A stretch of DNA of 64,000 nt from Phytohabitans kaempferiae (GTDB lineage: Bacteria; Actinomycetota; Actinomycetes; Mycobacteriales; Micromonosporaceae), in contig NZ_JBHLUH010000061.1 in assembly GCF_042433955.1 (NCBI RefSeq), forward strand, positions 1 to 64,000, read 5' to 3'. Shown one piece after another: positions 36,950 through 46,052 of this stretch. The notes beneath the pieces are model-generated. The model had not been told where the DNA came from. It did no database searches and saw only the letters and a program-made list of their open reading frames with translations. A program made the position numbers and the translations under genes. Every line of letters starts with the position of its first letter. The first letter of the stretch is position 1.

Positions 36950-37569
36950 CCGCGGACACCACCGCCACGGGGGCGCTGACGGCACGGGCGCTGGCTACGG
37001 AGATGCCGGCCGGGCGCACCACCGGCTGGTGGGGCATGGTCCTGTTCGTCACCACCGAGGCGGCCCTGTTCGCCGTGCTCCTGGGCACCTACTTCTATCT
37101 GCGGTTCCAGTACGGTCCACAGTGGCCTCCAGCGGGCATCGGCGCACCGGAGCTGGTGCGGCCGCTGATCATGACCGCCGTGCTGCTGCCCAGCAGCCTG
37201 CCCGTGGTGTGGGCCGAACGCGGCATCCGGCGCGGCCAGGTGTGGCGGCTGCGCGCGGGACTGACCGCGACGCTGCTGCTCGGCATCATCTTCCTGACCA
37301 TGCAGGCCACCGAGTACGCCATGAAGCTGAAGGAGTTCACCTTCACCACCAACGCGTACGGCTCGCTCTTCTACACCATCACCGGCTTCCACGGCCTGCA
37401 CGTGAGCGTCGGCCTCCTCATGATCAGCTGGTTGCTGGCCGCCGCCGTCCGGGGCAGCTTCGGCTCCCGCCGCCACGAACGGGTCCGGATCACCGCCATC
37501 TACTGGCACTTCGTCGACGCCGTGTGGGCGGCCATCCTGTTCACCATCTACCTGTCGCCACGGCTATGA
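36946..37569 (+). CDS. ctaE: Cytochrome c oxidase subunit III
   Basis: 207 residues, five membrane segments, with the subunit III signatures FVTTEAALFAVLLGTYFYLR and TGFHGLHVSVGLLMI and a closing YWHFVDAVWAAIL. It stabilises the D-channel side of the oxidase and has no redox centre. The ATG overlaps the ctaD stop by 4 bases. Seven-helix relatives are about 260-300 residues; this is the shorter five-helix form found with caa3 enzymes. Confidence 0.92.
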   Translation: MTADTTATGALTARALATEMPAGRTTGWWGMVLFVTTEAALFAVLLGTYFYLRFQYGPQWPPAGIGAPELVRPLIMTAVLLPSSLPVVWAERGIRRGQVWRLRAGLTATLLLGIIFLTMQATEYAMKLKEFTFTTNAYGSLFYTITGFHGLHVSVGLLMISWLLAAAVRGSFGSRRHERVRITAIYWHFVDAVWAAILFTIYLSPRL

Positions 37570-37979
37570 CGGACACCTCCAGCCCGCCCCGCGCCGTCCG
37601 CCTCGGCGGCCTGTTGATGTGGTACGCGGTACTCGGCGGCGCCGTCGCGTGGAGCACGCACCTGATCCTCGCCTGGGGCGTGACCGAGCTGGCCTGCGCC
37701 GGCGGGCACAACGACGTGGCGGGCGTGCCGTTGCGGACGTTCGTCGCCGGCGCGGTCGTGCTGCCCGGGCTGGCCACCGCGGCGGCGCTCGCGGTGGCCT
37801 GGCCGGCGTGGCGCCGAGCCGTCGCGGCGACGCGGGCCGCGACCGACGAGTCCGACCGGACCCGGGCCCAGCGGGCCGCCATGATGGCCCTGATCGGGCT
37901 CGGCGCCGACGCCCTCTTCCTCGCCATCATCATCGCCGGTGGCGCCGCACTCCTGGTGTTCCCGTCATGCCCGGCGTGA
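37566..37979 (+). CDS. Small membrane protein of the oxidase operon
   Basis: 137 residues with three hydrophobic segments (about 15-43, 58-82 and 105-135). I do not recognise a named family. Position between subunit III and CtaG, with 4-bp and 13-bp overlaps on its two sides, points to a structural or assembly role in the oxidase, such as a subunit IV-like helix pair. Two Cys residues occur (one after the first membrane segment, one near the C-terminus) but no CxxCH or metal motif. Start ATG 37566 is fixed by the overlap with the ctaE stop. Confidence 0.8.
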   Translation: MTDTSSPPRAVRLGGLLMWYAVLGGAVAWSTHLILAWGVTELACAGGHNDVAGVPLRTFVAGAVVLPGLATAAALAVAWPAWRRAVAATRAATDESDRTRAQRAAMMALIGLGADALFLAIIIAGGAALLVFPSCPA

Positions 37980-38941
37980 GCGACGTCCCGGTCCTCGCGC
38001 ATGGCGCGGGCGACCCCTCGGCGTCCTGGGTCGACCTCGTGCTCGTGCTCGGCCTCGTGGCTCTCGGCGCCGGATACGGCCGCGGCGTGCACGAGCTGTG
38101 GGCCCGGCGCGGCGGAGGCCAGGTCGTGTCCGGCGGGCGAGCGGCGGCCTTCGCCTTCGGGCTGGTGGTCGCGCTCGTCGCGCAGCGCGGGCCGGTGCAC
38201 GATGCGGCCGAGGGCTCGTTCGCCGGCCACATGGCCCAGCACATGCTGCTGATGGTGGTGGCCGCGCCGCTGCTCGCCGCCGGGGCCGCCGGCCTGCCAC
38301 TGACCCTGGCCGCCCCGCACCGGCTCCGGCGGTGGGTCGGCCGGTTGCGCGCCTCGGCGGTGGTGCGCTGGCTGCGCCGCCCGTCCCAGCTCGCCCTGCT
38401 CGCCGGCGGGCTGCACACGGCCGTGTTGTGGGCCTGGCACCTGCCCGCGCCGTACGCCGTCGCCGTCGACAGCGCGGCGGTACACGCCGCGGAGCACCTG
38501 AGCTTCGTCGGCGCCGCCTGGCTGCTCTGGGCCACGGTGCTGGGCGCCCGGCCCCGAGGCCGGCCAGATCCCGCCGGCGGAGTGCGGCGGCCCGGACCGG
38601 CCGCGCGGGCCGCTCGGGGGCTCCGGCCGGCGGAGTCGCTCGTGCTGCCGACCCCGGTCGGGCTGCTGGTGCTCTTCGGCACCGGCATGGCCGCCGCGGC
38701 GCTCGGCGCGGTGCTCACGCTCGCCCCCACGCCGCTCTACCCGCCCGACGTGCTCGCCTCCCGAGATCCGCTGGCCGACCAACAACTCGCCGGCCTGGTC
38801 ATGTGGGTACCGATGGACGTCGTCGCGTTCGCGGTCGCGGTGGTGCTCTTCGTGCGCTGGCTCGCGCGGCTGGACCGCCGGACACCAGCCGGGCGGGACC
38901 TGCGCCCGGCCGACTCGGCAGCCGAGGAGATGGTCCGATGA
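37967..38941 (+). CDS. ctaG: Cytochrome c oxidase assembly factor CtaG (caa3_CtaG family)
   Basis: 324 residues, seven or so membrane segments. The family pattern is present: HMAQHMLLMVVAAPLL in the third segment (paired His), LHTAVLWAWHLPAPY, and AAEHLSFVGAAWLLW. In Bacillus, CtaG of this family is needed for active caa3 oxidase, probably through copper delivery to CuB; it is unrelated to Cox11-type CtaG. The start was set at ATG 37967, overlapping the previous gene by 13 bp; longer frames run inside that gene. Confidence 0.88.
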   Translation: MPGVSDVPVLAHGAGDPSASWVDLVLVLGLVALGAGYGRGVHELWARRGGGQVVSGGRAAAFAFGLVVALVAQRGPVHDAAEGSFAGHMAQHMLLMVVAAPLLAAGAAGLPLTLAAPHRLRRWVGRLRASAVVRWLRRPSQLALLAGGLHTAVLWAWHLPAPYAVAVDSAAVHAAEHLSFVGAAWLLWATVLGARPRGRPDPAGGVRRPGPAARAARGLRPAESLVLPTPVGLLVLFGTGMAAAALGAVLTLAPTPLYPPDVLASRDPLADQQLAGLVMWVPMDVVAFAVAVVLFVRWLARLDRRTPAGRDLRPADSAAEEMVR

Positions 38942-39327
38942 CGCGCCCGCCACACCGCCTGTGGCTCGCCCTCGCCGCCGCGGGCGCCCTCGCCGCGCCG
39001 GGCGCCTGTGCCAGCGTGCCACCGCCACCGCCGGCCGAGGTCACCTCCGGCGACCCGGTCCGGGGGGCCGAGCTGATCGGCCGGTACGGCTGCGGCACCT
39101 GTCACGAGGTACCCGGCGTCCGGGGCGCGGACGGGATGGTCGGCCCGCCGCTGACCCGGTTCGGCAGCCGCTCGTACATCGCCGGGCACCTGGTCAACAC
39201 CGGGCCCAACCTGTGGCGCTGGATCACCGACCCGCAGGGCGTCGACCCCGGCACCGCCATGCCGGACGTCGGCGTGACGGACGCGGACGCCCGGGACATC
39301 GTCGCGTACCTGATGAGCCTGGACTGA
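38938..39327 (+). CDS. Secreted monohaem cytochrome c
   Basis: 129 residues. An N-terminal hydrophobic signal contains a Cys near residue 24 (PGACAS), so it may be lipid-anchored. Then comes a class I cytochrome c with CGTCH, axial Met in TAMPDVGV and the closing helix DIVAYLMSLD. It is probably the mobile or tethered carrier between QcrC and the oxidase. The ATG overlaps the ctaG stop by 4 bases. Confidence 0.9.
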   Translation: MTRPPHRLWLALAAAGALAAPGACASVPPPPPAEVTSGDPVRGAELIGRYGCGTCHEVPGVRGADGMVGPPLTRFGSRSYIAGHLVNTGPNLWRWITDPQGVDPGTAMPDVGVTDADARDIVAYLMSLD

Positions 39328-39339
39328 GGGAGGACGCCG

Positions 39340-40143
39340 ATGCCGCACGACGGGCCGCAGCGAGCGGAGCGAGCCGGCCGGCAGCGCCCCGGGCCCCGCC
39401 TGCTGGCCGCGGCGGCGGCCGTGGCGGTGGTCGCCCTGCCGGCGTTCGCGCCGCCGCCGGAACCCACCGGACCGCGACCGTCGGCCGCTCCCGCGACGCC
39501 GGACACCGGGCAGGGTCGGGACCTGTACCAGCGCGGCTGCGCCAGCTGCCACGGCCCCGACGGCCGGGGCAGCCAGCGCGGGCCGACGCTGGCCGGCGTC
39601 GGCGCGGCCTCGGTGGACTTCCAGCTCTCCACCGGCCGGATGCCACTGGCGAACGAGCGCACCATGCCGCACCGGCGCGAGCCGGCCTTCTCCCCGGAGG
39701 AGATCGACGCCCTCGTCCGGTACGTCGCCACCCTCGCGGGCGGTGGTCCGCCCGTACCGGACGTGGTGCCGAGCGACCCTCGCGCCGGACGTGACCTCTA
39801 CCTGACGTACTGCTCGGCCTGCCACTCCGCGACCGGTGCCGGCGCGGTGCTCACCAGCGGTCGCCGTACGCCAAACCTGTACCAGGCCGACCCGACCCAG
39901 ATCGGCGAGGCGATCCGGGTCGGGCCCGGAGCGATGCCCGCGTACGGGCCGGAAGCCCTGGACCAGTCCGAGGTGAACGCGATCGCCGCGTACGTCGGCC
40001 TCCTCCAGAACAGCGGCGAGGTGGACCGGGGCGGCCTTCCGCTGGGCCGGATCGGGCCGGTGACCGAGGGACTGGTGGCGGTGCTCGTCGGGCTCGTCCT
40101 GCTGCTGTTCCTCGCCCGCCGGCTGGGGACGGGCGCGCGATGA
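39340..40143 (+). CDS. qcrC: Dihaem cytochrome c subunit of the bc complex
   Basis: 267 residues. A signal/anchor (about 20-40) is followed by two cytochrome c domains with CASCHGPDG and CSACHSATG and axial Met in GRMPLAN and GAMPAYG, then a C-terminal membrane helix (about 238-262). This is the actinobacterial QcrC design, which replaces cytochrome c1 and the soluble cytochrome c and allows direct wiring to the oxidase. ATG 39340 follows GAGGGAGG. The stop overlaps qcrA. Confidence 0.92.
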   Translation: MPHDGPQRAERAGRQRPGPRLLAAAAAVAVVALPAFAPPPEPTGPRPSAAPATPDTGQGRDLYQRGCASCHGPDGRGSQRGPTLAGVGAASVDFQLSTGRMPLANERTMPHRREPAFSPEEIDALVRYVATLAGGGPPVPDVVPSDPRAGRDLYLTYCSACHSATGAGAVLTSGRRTPNLYQADPTQIGEAIRVGPGAMPAYGPEALDQSEVNAIAAYVGLLQNSGEVDRGGLPLGRIGPVTEGLVAVLVGLVLLLFLARRLGTGAR

Positions 40144-40994
40144 GCGACGATCCGCGTGAGCGGCACCAGCGGCTGGTGACCGGCGGTGCCAGGATCGCCT
40201 TCGCCACGAGCGCGCTCGCCGCGGTCGGCTTCGCCGTCGCGTATGTGCTGGACTGGGGAACCCAGGCGTTCGGCGCCTTCCTCGCGGTGGCCTTCGGCGG
40301 CCTCGCCTGCGGCCTGAGCCTCTGGGGGCGCGGGCTGATGCCGGCCGGTGGCTACGTCGAGGACCGGCCGCCACTGGGCGACCCGCGCGAACGGGAGCTG
40401 CTCGCCGAGACGGTCGCCGAGCCGCCCGCCGGCCGGCGAGGACTGCTCGGCCTGGCCGGGCTCGCCGTCGCGGCGATCGGCGCCGCGCTGCTGTTTCCGC
40501 TGCGCTCGCTCTACCCGCAGGGCGGCCCCGACCCGGCGACCGCGCTGTCGCACACGCCGTGGCGCTCCGGCGTGCGGCTGATGACCCGGGACGGCCGGCC
40601 GGTCCGGCTCGCGGAGGTCTCGCCGGACACGATTCTCATCGTCGTCCCGGAAGGGCACCCCGACGAGGGGGACGCCCCGGCGTTCGTGGTCCGGCTGGAT
40701 CCCGGCCGGTTCCGCCGCCCGCCGCCGGCCGGCCACGTCGGCGGCGTGGTGGCGTACTCCCTGCTGTGTACCCACGCCGGCTGCCCGGTCAGCCTGTACG
40801 AGCAGACGAGCGGCCGCATGATGTGCCCTTGTCACCAGTCCGTCTTCGACCTTCAGGACGCGGCCGAGCCGGTGTCCGGGCCGGCCGCCCGACCGCTGCC
40901 GGGCCTGCCCATCACGGCCGACCCGGACGGATTCCTGCGCGCCACCGGCGGCCTCACCGGGCCGCCCGGTGCCGGGTTCTGGAGCCGGCCATGA
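40140..40994 (+). CDS. qcrA: Rieske iron-sulfur subunit of the bc complex
   Basis: 284 residues. Three N-terminal membrane segments (about 18-40, 42-62 and 100-122), the actinobacterial QcrA layout, precede a Rieske domain with CTHAGCPVS and CPCHQSVFD, the 2Fe-2S Cys/His ligands. It moves electrons from quinol to QcrC. The start and stop both overlap the neighbours by 4 bases. Confidence 0.93.
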   Translation: MSDDPRERHQRLVTGGARIAFATSALAAVGFAVAYVLDWGTQAFGAFLAVAFGGLACGLSLWGRGLMPAGGYVEDRPPLGDPRERELLAETVAEPPAGRRGLLGLAGLAVAAIGAALLFPLRSLYPQGGPDPATALSHTPWRSGVRLMTRDGRPVRLAEVSPDTILIVVPEGHPDEGDAPAFVVRLDPGRFRRPPPAGHVGGVVAYSLLCTHAGCPVSLYEQTSGRMMCPCHQSVFDLQDAAEPVSGPAARPLPGLPITADPDGFLRATGGLTGPPGAGFWSRP

Positions 40995-42664
40995 TCACCC
41001 GCCGCCTCTACCGCTCGGTCGACTCCCGCCTCGGCACGTCCGGCGTGTTGCGCCGCGCGCTGGCCAAGGTCTTCCCGGACCGCTGGTCGTTCATGCTCGG
41101 CGAGATCGCCCTCTACTCGTTCGTGTCGCTGCTGCTGACCGGCGTCTACCTGACCATGTTCTTCGAACCGTCCACAGCGGACACCGTCTACGACGGCGCG
41201 TACGAGCCGCTGCGCGGCGCCCGGGTTTCGGCCGCGTACGCCTCGACGGTCGCACTGAGCTACGACATACGGGCCGGGCTGCTGATCCGGCAGGCCCACC
41301 ACTGGGCGGCGTTGGTCTTCGTCGGGGCCATCGTTATGCACATGCTCCGGATCTTCTTCACCGGTGCCTACCGCCGGCCGCGCGAAGTCAACTGGCTGAT
41401 CGGCGTCACCCTGCTCACGCTGGCGCTGCTCAACGGCTTCACCGGCTACTCGATGCCGGACGACCTGCTCTCCGGCACCGGTCTGCGGATCATCCACTCG
41501 GTCATCCTGTCGATTCCGGTGGTCGGGGCCTGGCTGGCGTTCCTGCTGTTCGGTGGGGAGTTTCCCAGCGAGGTGACGGTGCCGCGGCTGTTCGTCAGCC
41601 ACGTGCTGCTCGTACCGGCGGCGCTGGTCGCGCTCATCTCCGCCCACCTGGCGATCCTGGTCCGGCAGAAGCACACGCACCACGCCGGTCGGGGCAACCG
41701 GGACCGGAACGTCGTCGGTTCGCGCTTCTGGCCCGCCTACACGCTGCGCTCGCTGGGCCTGCTCGCCGGCGTTCTGGCCGTGGTGTTCGGGCTCGGCGGG
41801 CTGGTGCAGATCAACCCGGTGTGGATCTACGGCCCGTTCGCCCCGGCGCAGGTCACCTCGCCGGCCCAGCCCGACTGGTACGTGGCCTGGGGAGACGGCG
41901 CGCTGCGCCTGTTCCCGCCGTTCGAGTTCACCGTCTTCGGCCACCTGGTGCCGGCGCCGTTCCTGCCCGGCGTGGTGGTCGGCGGGCTGACGTTCACCGT
42001 GCTGTACGCCTGGCCGTGGATCGACCGGTGGCGTACCGGCGACCGCCGGGCCCATCACGTGCTCCAGCGGCCGAGCGACCGGCCCGGCCGGCTGGCGTTC
42101 GGCGCCGCCGTACTGACGTTCTTCGGCGTCCTGTTGCTCGCCGGCGGCTACGACGTCATCGCGCGGTTCAGCGGCTGGTCGGTCACCAGCGTGCTGTCGG
42201 CGCTGCGGATCCTGGTGCTCGCCCTGCCGCCGGTGGTGGCCGCGGTGGCGTACCTGCTGGCCCGGGCGGTACGGGCCGGCCGGACCGCGGGCGTCACCGA
42301 TCTGACCGCGGCGGACGTGCGCGGAGGCATCGCCGGCGAGACGGCGGAGCCGCCGCGGGAGCCGGTGGGCGTGATCCGGCTGTGGCGCCAGCCCGACCAG
42401 ACCTGGTGCTGGCAGTGGTCGGCACCGGACGCGGAGCCGCTGACGAGCAACGAGCGCTACCTGGATCGGAGCGAGGCCCTGCGCCGGGCGCGGATCAGCT
42501 ACCCCGACGCGCCGGTCGAGCAGACCGAGCCGCCGGTCGGCTGGGTCTGGCCGGTGCGGCACCGTCCCGGCCCGGGCAGCCGCGTGGCCGCCGCCGTGGT
42601 CGTGGCGGCACTGGCGGTGCTGCGCCGCCGGGGGCGCCGGGGGCGCGGATCGGGCCGGCGGTAG
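40991..42664 (+). CDS. qcrB: Cytochrome b subunit of the bc complex
   Basis: 557 residues with the fused b6/subunit IV form of Actinobacteria. Haem-b ligands are in QAHHWAALVFVGAIVMHMLR and in HVLLVPAALVALISAHLAIL; the Qo motif region PAQPDWYVAWGDGALR replaces PEWY with PDWY. The C-terminal 130 residues after the last core helix form a charged domain with a Trp-rich patch (TWCWQWSAP) and a final hydrophobic anchor followed by an Arg-rich end. This C-terminal extension is not a named domain to me. The ATG overlaps the qcrA stop. Last gene of the operon. Confidence 0.93.
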   Translation: MITRRLYRSVDSRLGTSGVLRRALAKVFPDRWSFMLGEIALYSFVSLLLTGVYLTMFFEPSTADTVYDGAYEPLRGARVSAAYASTVALSYDIRAGLLIRQAHHWAALVFVGAIVMHMLRIFFTGAYRRPREVNWLIGVTLLTLALLNGFTGYSMPDDLLSGTGLRIIHSVILSIPVVGAWLAFLLFGGEFPSEVTVPRLFVSHVLLVPAALVALISAHLAILVRQKHTHHAGRGNRDRNVVGSRFWPAYTLRSLGLLAGVLAVVFGLGGLVQINPVWIYGPFAPAQVTSPAQPDWYVAWGDGALRLFPPFEFTVFGHLVPAPFLPGVVVGGLTFTVLYAWPWIDRWRTGDRRAHHVLQRPSDRPGRLAFGAAVLTFFGVLLLAGGYDVIARFSGWSVTSVLSALRILVLALPPVVAAVAYLLARAVRAGRTAGVTDLTAADVRGGIAGETAEPPREPVGVIRLWRQPDQTWCWQWSAPDAEPLTSNERYLDRSEALRRARISYPDAPVEQTEPPVGWVWPVRHRPGPGSRVAAAVVVAALAVLRRRGRRGRGSGRR

Positions 42665-42712
42665 GCGGTCACCGCCACTCACCGGCGCCGGTCCCGAGCA
42701 AGTCCGCGGAGC

Positions 42713-44515
42713 TCAGCGCCGCCTGTCCTCGGCGCGGTGCCGGGCCGGGCCGGTCACCTGGGTGAGGTTGAGCGCGGTGTTCACCAGGTACAGATGCGAC
42801 ATCGCCTGCGGGAAGTTGCCGACCTGCCGAGCCCCGTCGATGTCGTACTCCTCGGCGAACAGCCCGAGGTCGTTGCCGACGCTCAGCGCCCGCTCGAACG
42901 TGGCCCGGGCGCGGTCGACGTCGCCGCGCAGCAGGTAGTTGTCGGCGAGCCAGAAGCTGGCGGCCAGGAACGCTCCCTCGCCCGCCGGCAGGCCGTCCAC
43001 CTTCGTGTGGGGCTTGTGCCGGTAGCGGTGCACGAAGCCATCCCGGCAGAGGTCCTCCTCCACGGCGGTGACGGTGCCGGCGATGCGCGAGTCCCGGGCC
43101 GGCAGGAAGCCGACCGGCGCCATGAGCAGCAGCGCGGCGTCGACCTCGGGGGAGCCGTACGACTGCGTGAAGGTGTTGCGGTCGGGGTCGTACCCGTTGG
43201 CGCAGACCTCCTCGAAGATGTCGGCGCGCAGCCGCCGCCACCGGTCGATCGGCCCGTCCATGTCGAACCGCTCGACATCCTTGACCGCGCGGTCCGCGGC
43301 GACCCAGGCCATCACCTTGGAATGGGTGAAGTGCCGGTGGGGTCCGCGCATCTCCCAGATGCCCTCGTCCGGCTCACTCCAGTGCGACTCCAGGAAGTCC
43401 AGCAGCTTCCGCTGCACCAGCCAGGCCTCCGGGTCCGGTTCGATGCCGCTGGCCCGGGCCTGGTGCAGCGCGTCCATCAACTCCCCGTGCACGTCCAGTT
43501 GGAGTTGCCTCGCCGCCGCGTTGCCGATCCGTACCGGTGTGGAGCCGGCGTAGCCGGGCAGCCAGTCCAGGCTCACCTCGGTCAGCCGCCGGTCGCCGTA
43601 CACGCCGTACATGATCTGCATCTGCTCCGGGCTTCCCGCGACCGCGCGCAGCAGCCACTCCCGCCAGGCCACGGCCTCCTGCTTGTATCCGGCGTCGAGG
43701 AAGGCGAGCAAGGCGAACGTGGCGTCCCGGATCCAGCAGTACCGGTAGTCCCAGTTGCGGACGCCGCCCAGCCGCTCGGGCAGCGAGGTCGTGGGCGCGG
43801 CCACGATCCCGCCGCTCGGCGCGTAGGTGAGCGCCTTGAGCGTGAGCAGGGACCGGATCAGCGGCGCGCGGTACGGACCGTCCACAGTGCACTGGTCCGC
43901 CCAGCTCTGCCACCATTCGCGGGTACGGCCGATCGCGGCGGCCGGCGAGATCCGGCTGGCGGACTCGTCCGGCCGCAGGTAGGTCAGGCACAGGTCGGCG
44001 ACTTCGCCGGCGGCGACCCGGAAGCGCCCGGACAGCACGCCGTCCTGCGTCCGCAGCGGCACTGGGGAGTCGACCACGACCGTGTGCGGCCCGGCGATGG
44101 CCAGCACGCGGTTGCCGTCGCGGCGCAGCCACGGCTCGGAGAGCCCGTAGTCGAACCGCAGGCGTAGCTCGGTCTCCATCTCGACGCTGCCGCGCAGGCC
44201 CTCGACCCGCCGGATGAGGCGGTCGTTCCCGGTGTCCACCGGCATGCAGTCCACGACCCGGACCTCGCCGCCGTCGGCCGTGAAGTCGGTGGCGAGCACG
44301 AGGCTGTCGCCCAGGTAGCCGCGCGCCGTCTGGGCGTGCCGGCCAGCGGGCGCGAGGCTCCACCGGCCGTGCTCGGGCTCGCCGAGCAGCGCGGCGAAAC
44401 AGGCGGCCGAGTCGAAGCGGGGCAGGCAGAGCCAGTCGGCACTGCCGTCGCGGCTGATCAGGCAAGCGGTCTGAGTGTTGCCGATGAACCCGTACTCCTC
44501 CAGTGGCAGCGACAT
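42713..44515 (-). CDS. Glycoside hydrolase family 15 protein (trehalase/glucoamylase-like)
   Basis: 600 residues. An N-terminal beta-sandwich (1-210, opening with EEYGFIGNTQTACLISRDGS) and an (alpha/alpha)6 barrel (230-590) with LGGVRNWDYRYCWIRDATFA near residue 250 and DGFVHRYR, LPAGEGAFLAASFWLADN towards the end. This is the bacterial GH15 group that includes mycobacterial trehalase, so alpha,alpha-trehalose hydrolysis is the best guess; other glucan substrates cannot be excluded. No signal peptide: cytoplasmic. ATG 44515 has GGGAGG 2-3 bases upstream. It is convergent with qcrB, 48 bp away. Confidence 0.88.
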   Translation of the reverse strand: MSLPLEEYGFIGNTQTACLISRDGSADWLCLPRFDSAACFAALLGEPEHGRWSLAPAGRHAQTARGYLGDSLVLATDFTADGGEVRVVDCMPVDTGNDRLIRRVEGLRGSVEMETELRLRFDYGLSEPWLRRDGNRVLAIAGPHTVVVDSPVPLRTQDGVLSGRFRVAAGEVADLCLTYLRPDESASRISPAAAIGRTREWWQSWADQCTVDGPYRAPLIRSLLTLKALTYAPSGGIVAAPTTSLPERLGGVRNWDYRYCWIRDATFALLAFLDAGYKQEAVAWREWLLRAVAGSPEQMQIMYGVYGDRRLTEVSLDWLPGYAGSTPVRIGNAAARQLQLDVHGELMDALHQARASGIEPDPEAWLVQRKLLDFLESHWSEPDEGIWEMRGPHRHFTHSKVMAWVAADRAVKDVERFDMDGPIDRWRRLRADIFEEVCANGYDPDRNTFTQSYGSPEVDAALLLMAPVGFLPARDSRIAGTVTAVEEDLCRDGFVHRYRHKPHTKVDGLPAGEGAFLAASFWLADNYLLRGDVDRARATFERALSVGNDLGLFAEEYDIDGARQVGNFPQAMSHLYLVNTALNLTQVTGPARHRAEDRRR

Positions 44516-44588
44516 GTCCTCCCTTTCCCCGCCGCGGGCGAGGCGGCTGTCCAGGACCGCCCGGCACCCCGGCGAGGCAGGCCCGCTC

Positions 44589-44876
44589 TCATCCGCCCCG
44601 GCCGCGGCGAGGAGGGCGGTCGAGGGCGTCGGCGTACCAGAGGATCGCCACCACCGCGCATACCCAGGCCGCGAAGAAACCCAGCACGGGGTACCCCAGC
44701 AGGACCGGGCCGGCCGCGGCCAGTGCCGTCAGCGCCGGGATCCGGCGCCGCTGGCGGCGGTACTCCACCGGTGAACGCGGCACGCCACGGTCCATCGCCG
44801 AGGCGAAATTGGGGTCGTCGTGCCACATCCGCTCGGCGAGGGCTTCGAGTCGACGTCTTTCGTCGTGGTGGAGCAC
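44589..44876 (-). CDS. DUF3040 small membrane protein
   Basis: 95 residues. The N-terminal amphipathic part (HHDERRRLEALAERMWHDDP) is the DUF3040 signature, followed by a basic stretch and two membrane segments (about 48-85). The function of this actinobacterial family is unknown. I chose GTG 44876 because a perfect AAGGAGG stands 6 bases upstream; a frame to 44906 would include that ribosome site as coding. It lies 73 bp upstream of the GH15 gene on the same strand and may be co-transcribed. Confidence 0.8.
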   Translation of the reverse strand: MLHHDERRRLEALAERMWHDDPNFASAMDRGVPRSPVEYRRQRRRIPALTALAAAGPVLLGYPVLGFFAAWVCAVVAILWYADALDRPPRRGRGG

Positions 44877-44954
44877 GTTCCCCTCCTTCGATGCCTGTAC
44901 GGTCAAACCTCGGCCCGATCCGGGTCCGGAGGAGTGGGCGGGTAGGCCGGGCGC

Positions 44955-46052
44955 TCAGTCCGTGCGGTAGCGTGCGGCGTCGTCGAGCCGCAGCGCCAGA
45001 CCGTGGCCGGGCCGTTCGCACTGTGGGGCCAGCGCCCCGCCGGCCGGCGTCGCCAGCCCGTCGAAGAGCATCTGTTCCAGGCGTACGTGGTCGGCGAACC
45101 ACTCGATGTGCCGGGCGTTGGGGAGGGCGGCCGCTACCGGTGCGTGCAGTTGCGGCGCGGTGTGCGTGCTGACCTCCAGCCCGTACGCGTCGGCCACCGC
45201 CGCCGCGCGCAGGAAGCCGGTGTAGCCGCCGGAACGGGTCAGGTCGACCTGGAGGCAGTCCACCGCCCGCGCCGCGCACATCCGCCGGAAGTACGTCGGG
45301 TCGGTGCCGTACTCGCCGGCCGCCACGTCAGCCGCGACCCCGGCCCGCACCTGCGCCAGGCCGGCCAGGTCGTCGGAGGAGACCGGCTCCTCGAACCACC
45401 GCACGTCGACGTCTTCGGCCCGGCGCGATACCCGGATGGCCTGTTTGGCCGTGTATCCGCCGTTCGCGTCGACGTACAGCTCGGCGTCCGCCCCGATCGC
45501 GTCGCGGGCGATCCGCATCCGGCTCAGGTCGTGGCTCTCGGCACGGCCCCACGACTCGCCAATCTTGATCTTCACTCGGGGGATGCCCTCGCCGAATACC
45601 CAGCCGGCGAGCTGCCGGCGCAGCGTGTCGTCGTCGTAGGTGGTGAAGCCGCCCGAGCCGTACACCGGCACGGCCGGCTCGACGCGGCCGAAAAGGGACG
45701 CCAGCGGCGTGGCGAGCAGGGTCGCCTTCAGGTCCCACAGGGCCACGTCGACCGCCGAGATGGCCGCGGTGACCAGGCCCGGGACGAGGGCGTTGCGGGC
45801 CGTACGGCGCATGGACCGGTGCGCGCCGGGCACGTCCATCGGGTCCGCGCCGGTCACCGCCGGCGCGAGCAGGTTGCGGACGACGGCTGCCGCGGTGGCT
45901 GGGGCGTACGTCCAGCCCAGTCCCTCCCGTCCCTCGGCCGCCGCGGTGACCACGACGGCCGTGGTGGCGTCCCAGGTGGCGGTGCCGTCCGCTTCGGGCC
46001 GCTCGGTGGGCACGGTGTACGCCTCGGCCCTCAGGGCCGTCACGCCGGTCAT
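44955..46052 (-). CDS. Enolase-superfamily enzyme (mandelate racemase/muconate lactonising type)
   Basis: 365 residues. An N-terminal capping domain is followed by a TIM barrel with the catalytic set: Lys-x-Lys in VKIKIGESWG, metal ligands Asp in DANGGY, Glu in WFEEP and Glu in AGEYGT, then Asp in DLTRSGGYTG and His in STHTAPQLHA. The KxK plus Asp-His dyad is the mandelate-racemase subgroup, which abstracts the alpha proton of a carboxylate; many members are sugar-acid dehydratases or muconate cycloisomerases. Substrate cannot be told from sequence and no sugar-acid genes are adjacent. ATG 46052 is my choice; a GTG five codons upstream is possible. The ribosome site is weak. Confidence 0.87.
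   Translation of the reverse strand: MTGVTALRAEAYTVPTERPEADGTATWDATTAVVVTAAAEGREGLGWTYAPATAAAVVRNLLAPAVTGADPMDVPGAHRSMRRTARNALVPGLVTAAISAVDVALWDLKATLLATPLASLFGRVEPAVPVYGSGGFTTYDDDTLRRQLAGWVFGEGIPRVKIKIGESWGRAESHDLSRMRIARDAIGADAELYVDANGGYTAKQAIRVSRRAEDVDVRWFEEPVSSDDLAGLAQVRAGVAADVAAGEYGTDPTYFRRMCAARAVDCLQVDLTRSGGYTGFLRAAAVADAYGLEVSTHTAPQLHAPVAAALPNARHIEWFADHVRLEQMLFDGLATPAGGALAPQCERPGHGLALRLDDAARYRTD

Noticed and set aside
42667..42680. GGCGGT/ACCGCC repeat after qcrB as a terminator
   Set aside because: The arms are separated by a single base, so no real hairpin loop can form.
40853..42682. A 609-codon open frame on the minus strand
   Set aside because: Antisense to qcrA/qcrB; Gln/Arg/His-rich shadow sequence.
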